A stretch of DNA of 59,804 nucleotides, taken from NCBI RefSeq assembly GCF_023806085.1, contig NZ_JAMSLX010000019.1:1-59804 (forward strand), written 5' to 3'. Below the pieces are notes generated by a model that was not told the origin of the DNA, searched no databases, and saw nothing but the letters and a program-made list of their open reading frames with translations. Both the position numbers and the translations under genes were made by a program. Shown here piece by piece: positions 8,910-16,570 of the stretch. Within the stretch, counting starts at the first letter, position 1. Each line of letters opens with the position of its first letter. This stretch comes from Hephaestia sp. MAHUQ-44. GTDB taxonomy: Bacteria; Pseudomonadota; Alphaproteobacteria; Sphingomonadales; Sphingomonadaceae.

Positions 8910-10271
8910 ATGCGCGTTTTGCCATGGTCGATGCTCTGCACTGTGGCTTTTGCCTCGCCAGCGTCCGCGCAGGACGCGCTGCCGCTCCCGCTTGATTATG
9001 GTGCTGCGCAAGAGCGGTTGCTCCATCGCTCCGACGCAATCGAGGCTTCTGCTGCAAATCTGCGCGGCAAGGAGGCACAGGAGGGGGCGACGCGGACGCT
9101 CGGCCGCCCCGATGTCGATGTCGAGGCGCAACTGCTGCAATATCAGAAAACGCTCTATCTGCCGCTCGGCTCGCTGGCGCCCGTCGCCGAATCCTTCGGC
9201 ATCCGCGATCCGCTGAAGTTCCGCCAGGAACGCACCAGCACGCGGCCGATCATCACGGCCACGATGCCGCTCTACGCTGGCGGGCAGATCAGCGGCACGC
9301 AGGCCGGTGCCCGCGCCCAGGTCGCGCAGGCGAAAGCGGATCGGGACATCGCAATCGACAATGCGCTCGTCCAGCTTGTCCATGCCTATTATGGGCAACA
9401 GCTTGCCGAGCGCGCGCTTGGCATTCGCCGCGATGTGCTCGAAGGCCTAGACCGCCATGTCGCCGATGCGGTTAAGCTCGAACAGGCGCGCTTCATCAGC
9501 CGCGCGCAACGCTTGCAGGCAGAGGTCGCCCGCGACGATGCGGCGCGCGCCTATGAACAGGCGATCGCTGACCTTGCCACCGCCAATGCCGCGCTCGCAG
9601 GATTGCTGCGAGCGCCGGCGGGGGTGCGCCCGATCAGCCCGCTCGGCGTCGATTCGCGCCCGCTGGCGCCGCTCGCCACATTCAAGGCCGCCGCCGAGAT
9701 GCACCCCCAGATCGCCCGAATGCAGGCGCTGGAGGATCAGGCGGCCGCCGGGGTGAATATCCAGCAATCGAAGCTCCGGCCGACCCTCTACGGCTTCGGG
9801 CAATATAATTTCGACCGCCGCAATTCACTGCTCACCGACCCCGACTGGTCGATTGGCATCGGCTTGAAATACAAGCTCATCTCCGGTGCGGGCCGGCAGC
9901 AGCAGGTGGAGGCCGCGCGCGCGACGGTGGCGCAGGCCGATGCCGGGCTGCGCGAGGCGCGCACCCAACTCGATATTGGCGTGACCAAGGCGTGGAACGA
10001 CGTGGAGGCGGCGCGTAAGCGTTTCCTGCTGCTTGACAGCGCGCAGGTCGCTGCGGACGAGAATGTGCGCCTCCAGACCTTGTCCTATCGCGAGCAGCAG
10101 GCGACGTCGCTCGACGTGATCGACGCGCAGCTCGGACGCGGCCGGGCCCGCATTCAGCGCGCGCAGGCGGCAAATGACTATGTTCAGGCGCTCGCCCAGT
10201 TGCTCAGCCTGAGCGGACAGATCGACCAGATGCCGGACTATCTCGCACGCGCCGACAAGGTGATCCCATGA
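8910..10271 (+). CDS. TolC-family outer-membrane efflux protein
   Basis: The 453-residue protein begins with a signal peptide ending near ASA|QDA at residue 21, followed by two repeats of long helical OEP domains rich in Ala, Gln, Arg and Glu. Typical TolC signatures include the P-L-Y-A-G-G turn near residue 120 and FGQYNFDRR before the second repeat. It should form the outer-membrane channel of a tripartite exporter. It is first in a four-gene operon; its stop overlaps the start of the fusion-protein gene (ATGA). A GGAG ribosome site lies nine bases before the ATG. Confidence 0.85.
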   Translation: MRVLPWSMLCTVAFASPASAQDALPLPLDYGAAQERLLHRSDAIEASAANLRGKEAQEGATRTLGRPDVDVEAQLLQYQKTLYLPLGSLAPVAESFGIRDPLKFRQERTSTRPIITATMPLYAGGQISGTQAGARAQVAQAKADRDIAIDNALVQLVHAYYGQQLAERALGIRRDVLEGLDRHVADAVKLEQARFISRAQRLQAEVARDDAARAYEQAIADLATANAALAGLLRAPAGVRPISPLGVDSRPLAPLATFKAAAEMHPQIARMQALEDQAAAGVNIQQSKLRPTLYGFGQYNFDRRNSLLTDPDWSIGIGLKYKLISGAGRQQQVEAARATVAQADAGLREARTQLDIGVTKAWNDVEAARKRFLLLDSAQVAADENVRLQTLSYREQQATSLDVIDAQLGRGRARIQRAQAANDYVQALAQLLSLSGQIDQMPDYLARADKVIP

Positions 10272-11344
10272 CTGACACCACGCGCGAAGACGCGCCGCTG
10301 CCTACTGACGCACCGGCACCATCGGACGCGCAAGACTCCGCTGACCCGCCCCCGCCCGCGCCCACCACGCGCCGCCCGCCAATGGCGATCATCGCAGTGC
10401 TCGTCGTTGCGGCACTGCTCGCGCTTGGCCTGTGGCTCAGCTATCGCCCCGTGCCCGATCAGCTTCAAGGCATGGTCGATGCGCGTACACTTCGGATCAG
10501 CAGCAAGGTAACCGGCCGGATCGCCGCCTTCCATGTCGAGGAGGGCCAGCCGGTGAAGGCGGGGCAGTTGCTCTACACGATCGCCAGCCCCGAAGTGGCC
10601 GCCAAGTCCGAACAGGCGGGCGGCGCGCTCGCGGCGGCACAGGCGGTGGAAAACAAGGCAGACGAGGGTGCGCGGCCGGAGGATATCCGTGCGGCGGAGG
10701 CACAGTGGCGCCGTGCACAGGCCGCCGCCGAGCTTGCCCAGACCACCTATGCGCGGACCCAGCGGCTCTATGAACAGGGTGTGCTTGCGGGTCAGAAGGC
10801 GGACGAGGCGCGCACCAATGCCGTGGCCTCCGCCGAACAGGCCAAGGCGGCGCGCGCGCAATATGATCTCGCGCTTGCCGGCGCGCGGTTGCAGGACAAA
10901 AGGGCGGCGAGCGGCCAGGTGCAGCAGGCGCGCGGCGCGGTGGCGGAGGTGCAAGCAGCCGCCGACGAAACCCGCGTCATTGCGCCGGCGGATGGCGAAA
11001 TCGGCAAGCGGCTTGCCCAGCCCGGCGAACTGGTGCCGCAGGGTTTCCCGGTGTTCACGCTCACCGATACCGCGCACCCATGGGTGACGTTGAACGTGCG
11101 CGAGGATCAGCTCCACGGTCTCGCGCGCGGCAAGGAATTGGACGGCACGATCCCCGCGCTCGGTAATCGGCGAGCCCGCTTCCGCGTGATCTATACGGCG
11201 CCGGCAGGTGACTTTGCGACCTGGCGGGCGACGCGGCAATCGAGCGGTTTCGATATCAAGAGCTTTGAGGTTCGCGTTGTGCCCGTCGCGCCCATCGCGA
11301 CGCTGCGGCCGGGGATGACCGTGCTGTTCGACTGGCCGGCATAG
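10268..11344 (+). CDS. HlyD-family periplasmic membrane-fusion protein
   Basis: The 358-residue protein has a proline-rich cytoplasmic leader, one transmembrane helix at about residues 40-58, a biotinyl-lipoyl-like half (RISSKVTGRIAAFHVEEGQPV), a long coiled-coil hairpin at about 115-215, and the second lipoyl half around TRVIAPADGEIGKRL. A beta-barrel region ends in LRPGMTVLFDWPA. The architecture is that of YbhG/YhiI-type adaptors. It links the two downstream ABC-2 permeases to the TolC channel. Start and upstream stop overlap by four bases, so it is translationally coupled. Confidence 0.85.
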   Translation: MTDTTREDAPLPTDAPAPSDAQDSADPPPPAPTTRRPPMAIIAVLVVAALLALGLWLSYRPVPDQLQGMVDARTLRISSKVTGRIAAFHVEEGQPVKAGQLLYTIASPEVAAKSEQAGGALAAAQAVENKADEGARPEDIRAAEAQWRRAQAAAELAQTTYARTQRLYEQGVLAGQKADEARTNAVASAEQAKAARAQYDLALAGARLQDKRAASGQVQQARGAVAEVQAAADETRVIAPADGEIGKRLAQPGELVPQGFPVFTLTDTAHPWVTLNVREDQLHGLARGKELDGTIPALGNRRARFRVIYTAPAGDFATWRATRQSSGFDIKSFEVRVVPVAPIATLRPGMTVLFDWPA

Positions 11345-11348
11345 CAAG

Positions 11349-12515
11349 GTGGGGAGGGCCTTCGGCAGCGCACTGCGCCGGGAAGGGTGTTTCCTTGCCG
11401 CCAGTTTCTGGGATCGCGCGCTGCTGACCTGGATCCCGTTGCTGTTGATGGCGTTGGTGGCCATCCAGTTTTCCGCAGGTGTGATGCGCGACCTGCCGAT
11501 CGCGGTGGTCGATCAGGACGGCACGGCCATCGCGCGCGAATTGACCCGCCGGCTCGATGCGGCACCGGGGCTGCGCGTCGTGGCGCAAGTCCCGGACATG
11601 CGGGCGGCTGAACGGCTCGTGCGCTCCAACCGCGCCTATGCGGTCGTACTGATCCCGGCGGATACCGAACGCGCGGTGCTGCGCGGGACGACGGGCAGCG
11701 TCACCAGCTTTTACAACGCCAGCTATTCGACCGCGTCGGGGGCGGCCCTGCGCGAGATCGGCGCGGTCGTGCAAGCCTATACCGCAACGCTCGCCGCCGA
11801 GCAGACTGCCGCGCTGGCCGGGCCCGGCCAGGTGCGCCGGCCACCGGTTGCCGCGCAGAGCACCATCCTGTTCAATCCACAGGGCAGCTACGAGCTGCAA
11901 CTCGTGGCGCTGATCCACCCCGCGCTGCTGCACCTGATCTTCATGGTCGCCGTCACGAGCGCACTGGGCCGCGAATTGCGCGACGGCACGATCGGCGCAT
12001 GGATCGGCGGTGAGGATCGACGAGGCGCGATCGCAGCGGTGGCGGGCAAATTGACGCCCTATCTAGCCGTCTTCACCGGCTGGGGATTGCTGGCGACCGG
12101 CTATCTCGCCGGGCTGCGCGGCTGGCCCGTCGCCGGCAGCGTGACGCTGCTGTTCGGCGGCTATGTCGCGATGTACCTCGCTTATATCGGCGTGACCTTG
12201 CTGATCGTCGGGCTCACCTTGTCGATGGGCAGGACGTTATCGATCGCCGGGCTTTACGCGGGCGCTTCCTTCGCCTTTGCGGGCGCGATCTTTCCGATCG
12301 AATCCGCCTCCAGCCTCGCCCGGATCTGGAGCGCGATCCTGCCCTATTCCGCCTTTGCCAAGCTGCTGTCCGAACAATGGAGCATGGGGGCGCCCGCGAT
12401 GCAATCGGCCGGCCAACTGCTTGTCCTGCTCGCCTTTCTGATCGTGGGTACAGGCATCGGGCTGCCGCTTTACCTGGCGGCGTCACGCCGACCGCAGAGC
12501 TGGGGGCGGCGATGA
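11349..12515 (+). CDS. ABC-2 type transporter permease (first of a pair)
   Basis: The 388-residue membrane protein has one N-terminal transmembrane segment (residues 22-42), a periplasmic domain of about 135 residues beginning DLPIAVVDQDGTAIA, and five or six C-terminal membrane segments. This is the YhhJ/YbhS/YbhR-type ABC-2 fold (ABC2_membrane_3). The phrase PIAVVDQDG is diagnostic for these exporters. GTG start at 11349, four bases after the adaptor stop. No nucleotide-binding domain is fused to it and none is encoded nearby, so energy coupling must come from elsewhere or be dispensable. Confidence 0.8.
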   Translation: MGRAFGSALRREGCFLAASFWDRALLTWIPLLLMALVAIQFSAGVMRDLPIAVVDQDGTAIARELTRRLDAAPGLRVVAQVPDMRAAERLVRSNRAYAVVLIPADTERAVLRGTTGSVTSFYNASYSTASGAALREIGAVVQAYTATLAAEQTAALAGPGQVRRPPVAAQSTILFNPQGSYELQLVALIHPALLHLIFMVAVTSALGRELRDGTIGAWIGGEDRRGAIAAVAGKLTPYLAVFTGWGLLATGYLAGLRGWPVAGSVTLLFGGYVAMYLAYIGVTLLIVGLTLSMGRTLSIAGLYAGASFAFAGAIFPIESASSLARIWSAILPYSAFAKLLSEQWSMGAPAMQSAGQLLVLLAFLIVGTGIGLPLYLAASRRPQSWGRR

Positions 12516-13624
12516 TCGGCCGCGCCTTTTTCGCCACTTTCCGCGCGATCTTTGCCGATAGCTCGGTACTGGTGCTGCTGATCGGCTCGTGCCTGCTGTA
12601 TTCCTTCTTCTACCCCACCGCTTATTCGGGCGAGGTGCCCGTGCGGATGCCGGTGGCGGTGGTCGATCTGGATCATAGCGCCACCAGCCGATCGCTGGAG
12701 GCGCGGATCGGCGCGTTACAACAGGCCGAAGTGGTCGCGCGGCTGCCGTCCCCCGTCGTCGCGCTGCGCTGGCTGGAGGAACGGCGGGTCAGCGCGATCG
12801 TGGTGATTCCGCAGGGCTTTGAACAGCGCATCCTGTCCGGCGATCAGGGGACCGTCGCGCTCTATGGCAACGGCGCCTATCTGCTGCGCAGTTCGACCGC
12901 GCTTGCCGGTATCGGTGCGGCGCTGGGGGCGATCGGGCGCGATGCCGCGGTTGCGCAGGCGATGGCCAGCGGCGCGCCGGCCGCTGCCCCGCTGGCGATG
13001 ATCCCGCGCCCCTTGTTCAACACGCGCGAGGGCTATGGCAGCACGATCTTTCCCGGCGTTGCCTTTCTCATCATCCAGCAGACCTTGCTGATGGGGCTCA
13101 CCATGCTTGCCGCAACGATGCGTGAGCGCCAGGGGCCACCCAGTTTCGCGCCGCGCACCCTGCTCGGCATCGCGCTCGCCTTTTTTGTCATCGGCTTCGC
13201 GGACATCGCCTATTTCACCGGTTTCGTTTTCTGGTTTCAGGATTATCCGCGCGCCGCCGCCGATCCACTGACGCTGGTCGTGTCCGCAGCGCTGTTCCTA
13301 TCCGCAACGGTCGCCGGCGCACTGGCCCTCGCCAGCTTTTTCCGCACGCGTGAACGCCCGCTCCAGTTGTGGATCGTCACCTCGGTCCCGATCTTCTTCC
13401 TGTCCGGTCTGTCCTGGCCAAGCGAAGCGACGCCGCACTGGCTAGCATTGCTGGCGCGCCTCCTGCCGACGACGCCGGGAATCCAACTGATGGTTGGTGT
13501 CAATCAGATGGGCGCAACGCTGGTCGAGCAGCGAAGTGCGTTGAGCAATCTCGCGCTGCTCACCATCTTTTACGGTGCGATCGCCGTATCGCGCTATCGA
13601 CCCCGGCCTTGCGGAGTGACATAG
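12512..13624 (+). CDS. ABC-2 type transporter permease (second of a pair)
   Basis: The 370-residue protein has the same layout as the preceding permease: a first membrane segment at residues 18-36, an extracytoplasmic domain starting RMPVAVVDLDHSATSR, and a C-terminal bundle of about five membrane helices. The ATG at 12512 overlaps the previous stop as ATGA, which is why it is preferred over an upstream in-frame start at 12377. Together the two permeases should form the inner-membrane heterodimer of a tripartite exporter. The C-terminus ends in a short basic tail, SRYRPRPCGVT. Confidence 0.8.
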   Translation: MIGRAFFATFRAIFADSSVLVLLIGSCLLYSFFYPTAYSGEVPVRMPVAVVDLDHSATSRSLEARIGALQQAEVVARLPSPVVALRWLEERRVSAIVVIPQGFEQRILSGDQGTVALYGNGAYLLRSSTALAGIGAALGAIGRDAAVAQAMASGAPAAAPLAMIPRPLFNTREGYGSTIFPGVAFLIIQQTLLMGLTMLAATMRERQGPPSFAPRTLLGIALAFFVIGFADIAYFTGFVFWFQDYPRAAADPLTLVVSAALFLSATVAGALALASFFRTRERPLQLWIVTSVPIFFLSGLSWPSEATPHWLALLARLLPTTPGIQLMVGVNQMGATLVEQRSALSNLALLTIFYGAIAVSRYRPRPCGVT

Positions 13625-14354
13625 CCCGCCGACTGCGCCTGCCCGCGCGGTCGCCAGCCATTCACATCTCACGACCGATTTTAAACTTCACGGGCGGACG
13701 AGGGGCGCCCTACGGCTGTCGGTTCACGGCCTCTTCCCCCCACTTGGGAATTGACGGTCGCTCAGTGGTTTCGGTCCCACCCGTGAGCGCGCAACGCGCA
13801 ATTCCTCCCCCCTGCATGAATGGTTCCGAGAGCATGCCTTCAGAAATTGAATGTCACCAATTGGACGTTCTGCAACCCGACAATTTTACGAAACCTGGGC
13901 GGCCGGTTTTGGCAGGAGCTGACGTTCCCACGCCCCTTGGGGAATGACTTAACCGGGCGCGTTGCTGGCGCTGGCATCGATCAGCGGGAACGGCAGCTTA
14001 TCGTCCCTCACGTTTCGGAAGCCGCCGTTCCGGACAGTCCAACATTGCGGCCGTACCAAAGTTAGCAAACTGGTGTCAGCTTTCCGCCGATTGAAGAACG
14101 TTCTCCAACGACAGGGATCGGCGCGCGAAGCGGTCGCGACAGGCGTCTGACGACACCAAGCGGTGAGAACATGCTTTATAACCCGGGCTGGCATCATGTG
14201 ACCGAAAGCCCACGTACACATCAGCAGTCCGGCCGCCGAACCTTCTTATAGAGCTGCCGCGATCTATTCCGGAGGGTTTCGCCAGAGAAGCCAAGCCGAA
14301 AATCGGGCCATTTCTCCTTGCCAACTCAGAGGCGAGCGGGGAGAATCCAGACCG
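13625..14354. other. Long intergenic region without a supported gene
   Basis: About 730 bases separate the exporter operon from the nucleotidyltransferase-HEPN gene. Open frames here (for example one at 13820-14065) lack family resemblance, a plausible ribosome site and coding-type codon bias. No hairpin with a U-tract was found after the permease stop. The stretch is compatible with an island boundary, with former genes eroded. A GGGGAG sequence at about 14338-14343 is the ribosome site for the next gene. Confidence 0.45.
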
Positions 14355-15266
14355 ATGAAGAATGACATCGACCATTTGCCGGAAATTCAACGCGACGAAC
14401 TGGCTCGCGTCCAGGAGGTGCTTCACGCCGAGTTTGCTAAGGCAATCTCACGCGCGACATCAGCGTCGCGCAAGAACGGCAAGATTTACAAGATCATCCT
14501 GTTCGGCAGCTATGCCCGGAGCGATTGGGTGGACGAGCCGGAGAACGGATATCAATCGGATTTCGACCTGCTCGTTATCGTCAGCCATCGCGATCTGACG
14601 GACATCGAGCATTACTGGTATGTCGCCGAGGATAAGATTCTTCGTGATGCCTCGATCGACCGTCCGGTCAACATCGTCGTGCATTCGCTCGACGAAGTGA
14701 ATCAGGCGCTTGGCCGTGGAGAGTATTTCTGGGTCGACATCGCACGTGATGGCATCGTGCTCTATGACCTGCCGTGTCATCCACTCGCTACACCGATGCC
14801 GCTCACACCAGTCGATGCTTACGAAATGGCGAACAACTATTTCTCCGATTGGATCGAAAGAGTTGATGACGCGATCGAAATCGCAGAATTCTGTATTGAT
14901 AAGGGGAAGTGGAAGGATGCCGCATTTACGCTACATCAAGCATCAGAGCGGGCATACGTTTGCTTCTTGTTGATCCGAACGCTCTACTTTCCGCGATCCC
15001 ATAACATCAAGTTTCTTCGTTCTCTCGCTGAGGATAGCGAGTCGCGCCTGATCGAGGCGTGGCCGCGCGATTTGCGCCTCGATCGTCGCCGTTTCGAACT
15101 GCTGAAGCGTGCTTATGTCGAAGCCCGCTACTCCTCATCCTACGAGGTCGGCGCTGATGATCTCGACGCGATCCTGGCGTCGGTTCGTCGTCTTCGCGAT
15201 ATCGTCGAGCAGGTTTCGCGCGAGCGGGTCGAGCAGCTGCGCGAGGCCGCAGGTTTGACGAGCTGA
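14355..15266 (+). CDS. Fused nucleotidyltransferase (MNT) - HEPN domain protein
   Basis: The 303-residue protein has an N-terminal polymerase-beta-type nucleotidyltransferase domain with GSYARSDW at residues 51-58 and SDFDLLV at 68-74, giving the metal-binding Asp pair D69/D71. A HEPN-type helical domain covers about 148-290, including FTLHQASERAYVCFLLIRT and SHNIKFL. In type VII toxin-antitoxin systems MNT and HEPN are separate, the MNT AMPylating and silencing the HEPN RNase; here they are one chain. This fused form is frequent on proteobacterial mobile elements. Its stop codon abuts the stop of the convergent RES gene. It may act as a stabilisation or defence locus of the conjugative element. 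Confidence 0.8.
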   Translation: MKNDIDHLPEIQRDELARVQEVLHAEFAKAISRATSASRKNGKIYKIILFGSYARSDWVDEPENGYQSDFDLLVIVSHRDLTDIEHYWYVAEDKILRDASIDRPVNIVVHSLDEVNQALGRGEYFWVDIARDGIVLYDLPCHPLATPMPLTPVDAYEMANNYFSDWIERVDDAIEIAEFCIDKGKWKDAAFTLHQASERAYVCFLLIRTLYFPRSHNIKFLRSLAEDSESRLIEAWPRDLRLDRRRFELLKRAYVEARYSSSYEVGADDLDAILASVRRLRDIVEQVSRERVEQLREAAGLTS

Positions 15267-16010
15267 TCAGGGCAGCGGCAAGCCGAATTGTTGAAAATTG
15301 AAGGTATAGCGTTCGCTCGATGGGAAGGCCGCGAATGCCGTCAGGCGGCCACCTTCGTAGCGAAAATGCCACGTCTGTTCGGATCGCGGCATGGTCGCGG
15401 CAAAACAGGCCGGGTCGAGCAGCGCGATGTTTGCGCGGTGATCGGGATCGCGAACCGAGGCGTATCGTATCAACTGGGCGTCGATACCGCGCGCCGCATC
15501 GGCGAAACTCTGACACGAGGTGTAGTCATCGGGGTTCGTCCAGGCGGCCGCGTACGCGTCGAAGGGGCGCGCCGTCAGGTCCAAAGCGCGCTCAACGGTA
15601 ATCGCGATCGTAAATGCGGAATGTTCGACCACTGTCGTCGGCGGCACGAATCCCGGCGAGCGCGAGAAGAATAGCAGCCGCCAGTAAGCGGTTTCCGCGA
15701 CCGCCGTCGAAACATGCTCCGAGGCATAGAAGATGCCGGGCCGTTCGCTGGCGCGCCGGAACCGGGAGGCCTTTGCGTAACCGTAGCGAAATGGCGTTGC
15801 GAGCAGATAGTGAAGGCCGCGTGCCGCGACTGGCACGGCGGGTTTCACCTCGTCGACCAGTTGCTCGAGAATTGCTTGGTCTTCCGCGCTGGCCGCGAGG
15901 CGATTGGTCGAGATGCGGTGTTGTGCCTCGACCAGCCGCCAGATCGTGCCGGCGTAGCGGCGAAAGTTGGCAGGTGTCGGGACGGGGTCAGACCTGCGCG
16001 CGGAAGTCAT
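15267..16010 (-). CDS. RES-domain toxin (NAD+ phosphorylase / ParT-like)
   Basis: The 247-residue protein contains the RES domain from about residue 45 to 230: an Arg-rich RFRRASERPGIFYAS segment followed by EHVSTAVAETAYWRL, and later Ser-containing TSCQSFADAAR. RES toxins such as MbcT and ParT destroy or transfer NAD+. The ATG at 16010 lies inside the end of the upstream antitoxin gene (23-base overlap), the normal order antitoxin then toxin. The start is supported by that coupling. The family is usually 150-250 residues, so the gene looks complete. Confidence 0.85.
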   Translation of the reverse strand: MTSARRSDPVPTPANFRRYAGTIWRLVEAQHRISTNRLAASAEDQAILEQLVDEVKPAVPVAARGLHYLLATPFRYGYAKASRFRRASERPGIFYASEHVSTAVAETAYWRLLFFSRSPGFVPPTTVVEHSAFTIAITVERALDLTARPFDAYAAAWTNPDDYTSCQSFADAARGIDAQLIRYASVRDPDHRANIALLDPACFAATMPRSEQTWHFRYEGGRLTAFAAFPSSERYTFNFQQFGLPLP

Positions 16011-16365
16011 CGACGTAATTCGTGACGGCGCCGAGTCCCCGGATTGAGCGGATCAGGTCGATCGGACGCCCGTCGAGATCGAGATTGGGGCTGCGCAGCC
16101 ACGAACTGGAGGCGACGTCGTCGCTTCCCATCAGCGCGTCGAGGCTGCGGAAGAGTCGGACCAGATACTGGGCCAGTTCGAACGCCTTGCTCGACCGGTC
16201 GAGCTCGAACCCGCCCGATTTGAGCCGGGAGGCTGTCGCCGGTGATACGCCGAGGACGGCGCCGAGCTGTTCGTTTGTCAGTCCCCAGCACGCCGCGACC
16301 TGGGACACCGCTGCGGTCAGGACCCGATTCTCGTTACTGGATTGCCGTGTCTGCGTTGTCGCCAT
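15988..16365 (-). CDS. Xre/MbcA/ParS-type antitoxin of the RES toxin
   Basis: A 125-residue protein with an N-terminal helix-turn-helix (WGLTNEQLGAVLGVSPATAS, about residues 20-40) and the C-terminal MbcA-ParS-Xre toxin-binding domain (LFRSLDALMGSDD, then LRSPNLDLDGRPIDLI and NYVDDFRAQV). An open frame extends upstream to 16593, but the ATG at 16365, or at 16368 just before it, starts the conserved region and follows a GAGAG-like ribosome site. It should bind the RES toxin and repress its own promoter in the 16366-16570 divergent region. Confidence 0.85.
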   Translation of the reverse strand: MATTQTRQSSNENRVLTAAVSQVAACWGLTNEQLGAVLGVSPATASRLKSGGFELDRSSKAFELAQYLVRLFRSLDALMGSDDVASSSWLRSPNLDLDGRPIDLIRSIRGLGAVTNYVDDFRAQV

Positions 16366-16570
16366 CATCGCTCTCAGGAATGAAATTACTACAGATCGAT
16401 TATAGGAACGATTTGAAGATTTGCCAAGACGAGCGTTGTCGATCGTCGGATCGACAAAGCGAGCGAAAGTCGGCGCATTTTCACCCAACAGCACCATTCG
16501 AATTTGGACGGCGGGCGGCGATTTTGCGGGCGCCGGGACGATGGACGTGCCCGGCGGGGAGCACGCCATC
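16366..16570. promoter_or_regulatory. Divergent control region between the RES-Xre pair and traG
   Basis: This 205-base stretch is the only spacer between the minus-strand antitoxin and the plus-strand transfer operon. It is AT-richer at 16378-16425. It contains a short dyad ATCG-n10-CGAT around 16396-16413 that could serve the Xre antitoxin. GGGGAG at 16556-16561 is the ribosome site of traG. Promoter elements were not identified firmly, and the operator is a guess from position. Confidence 0.35.
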
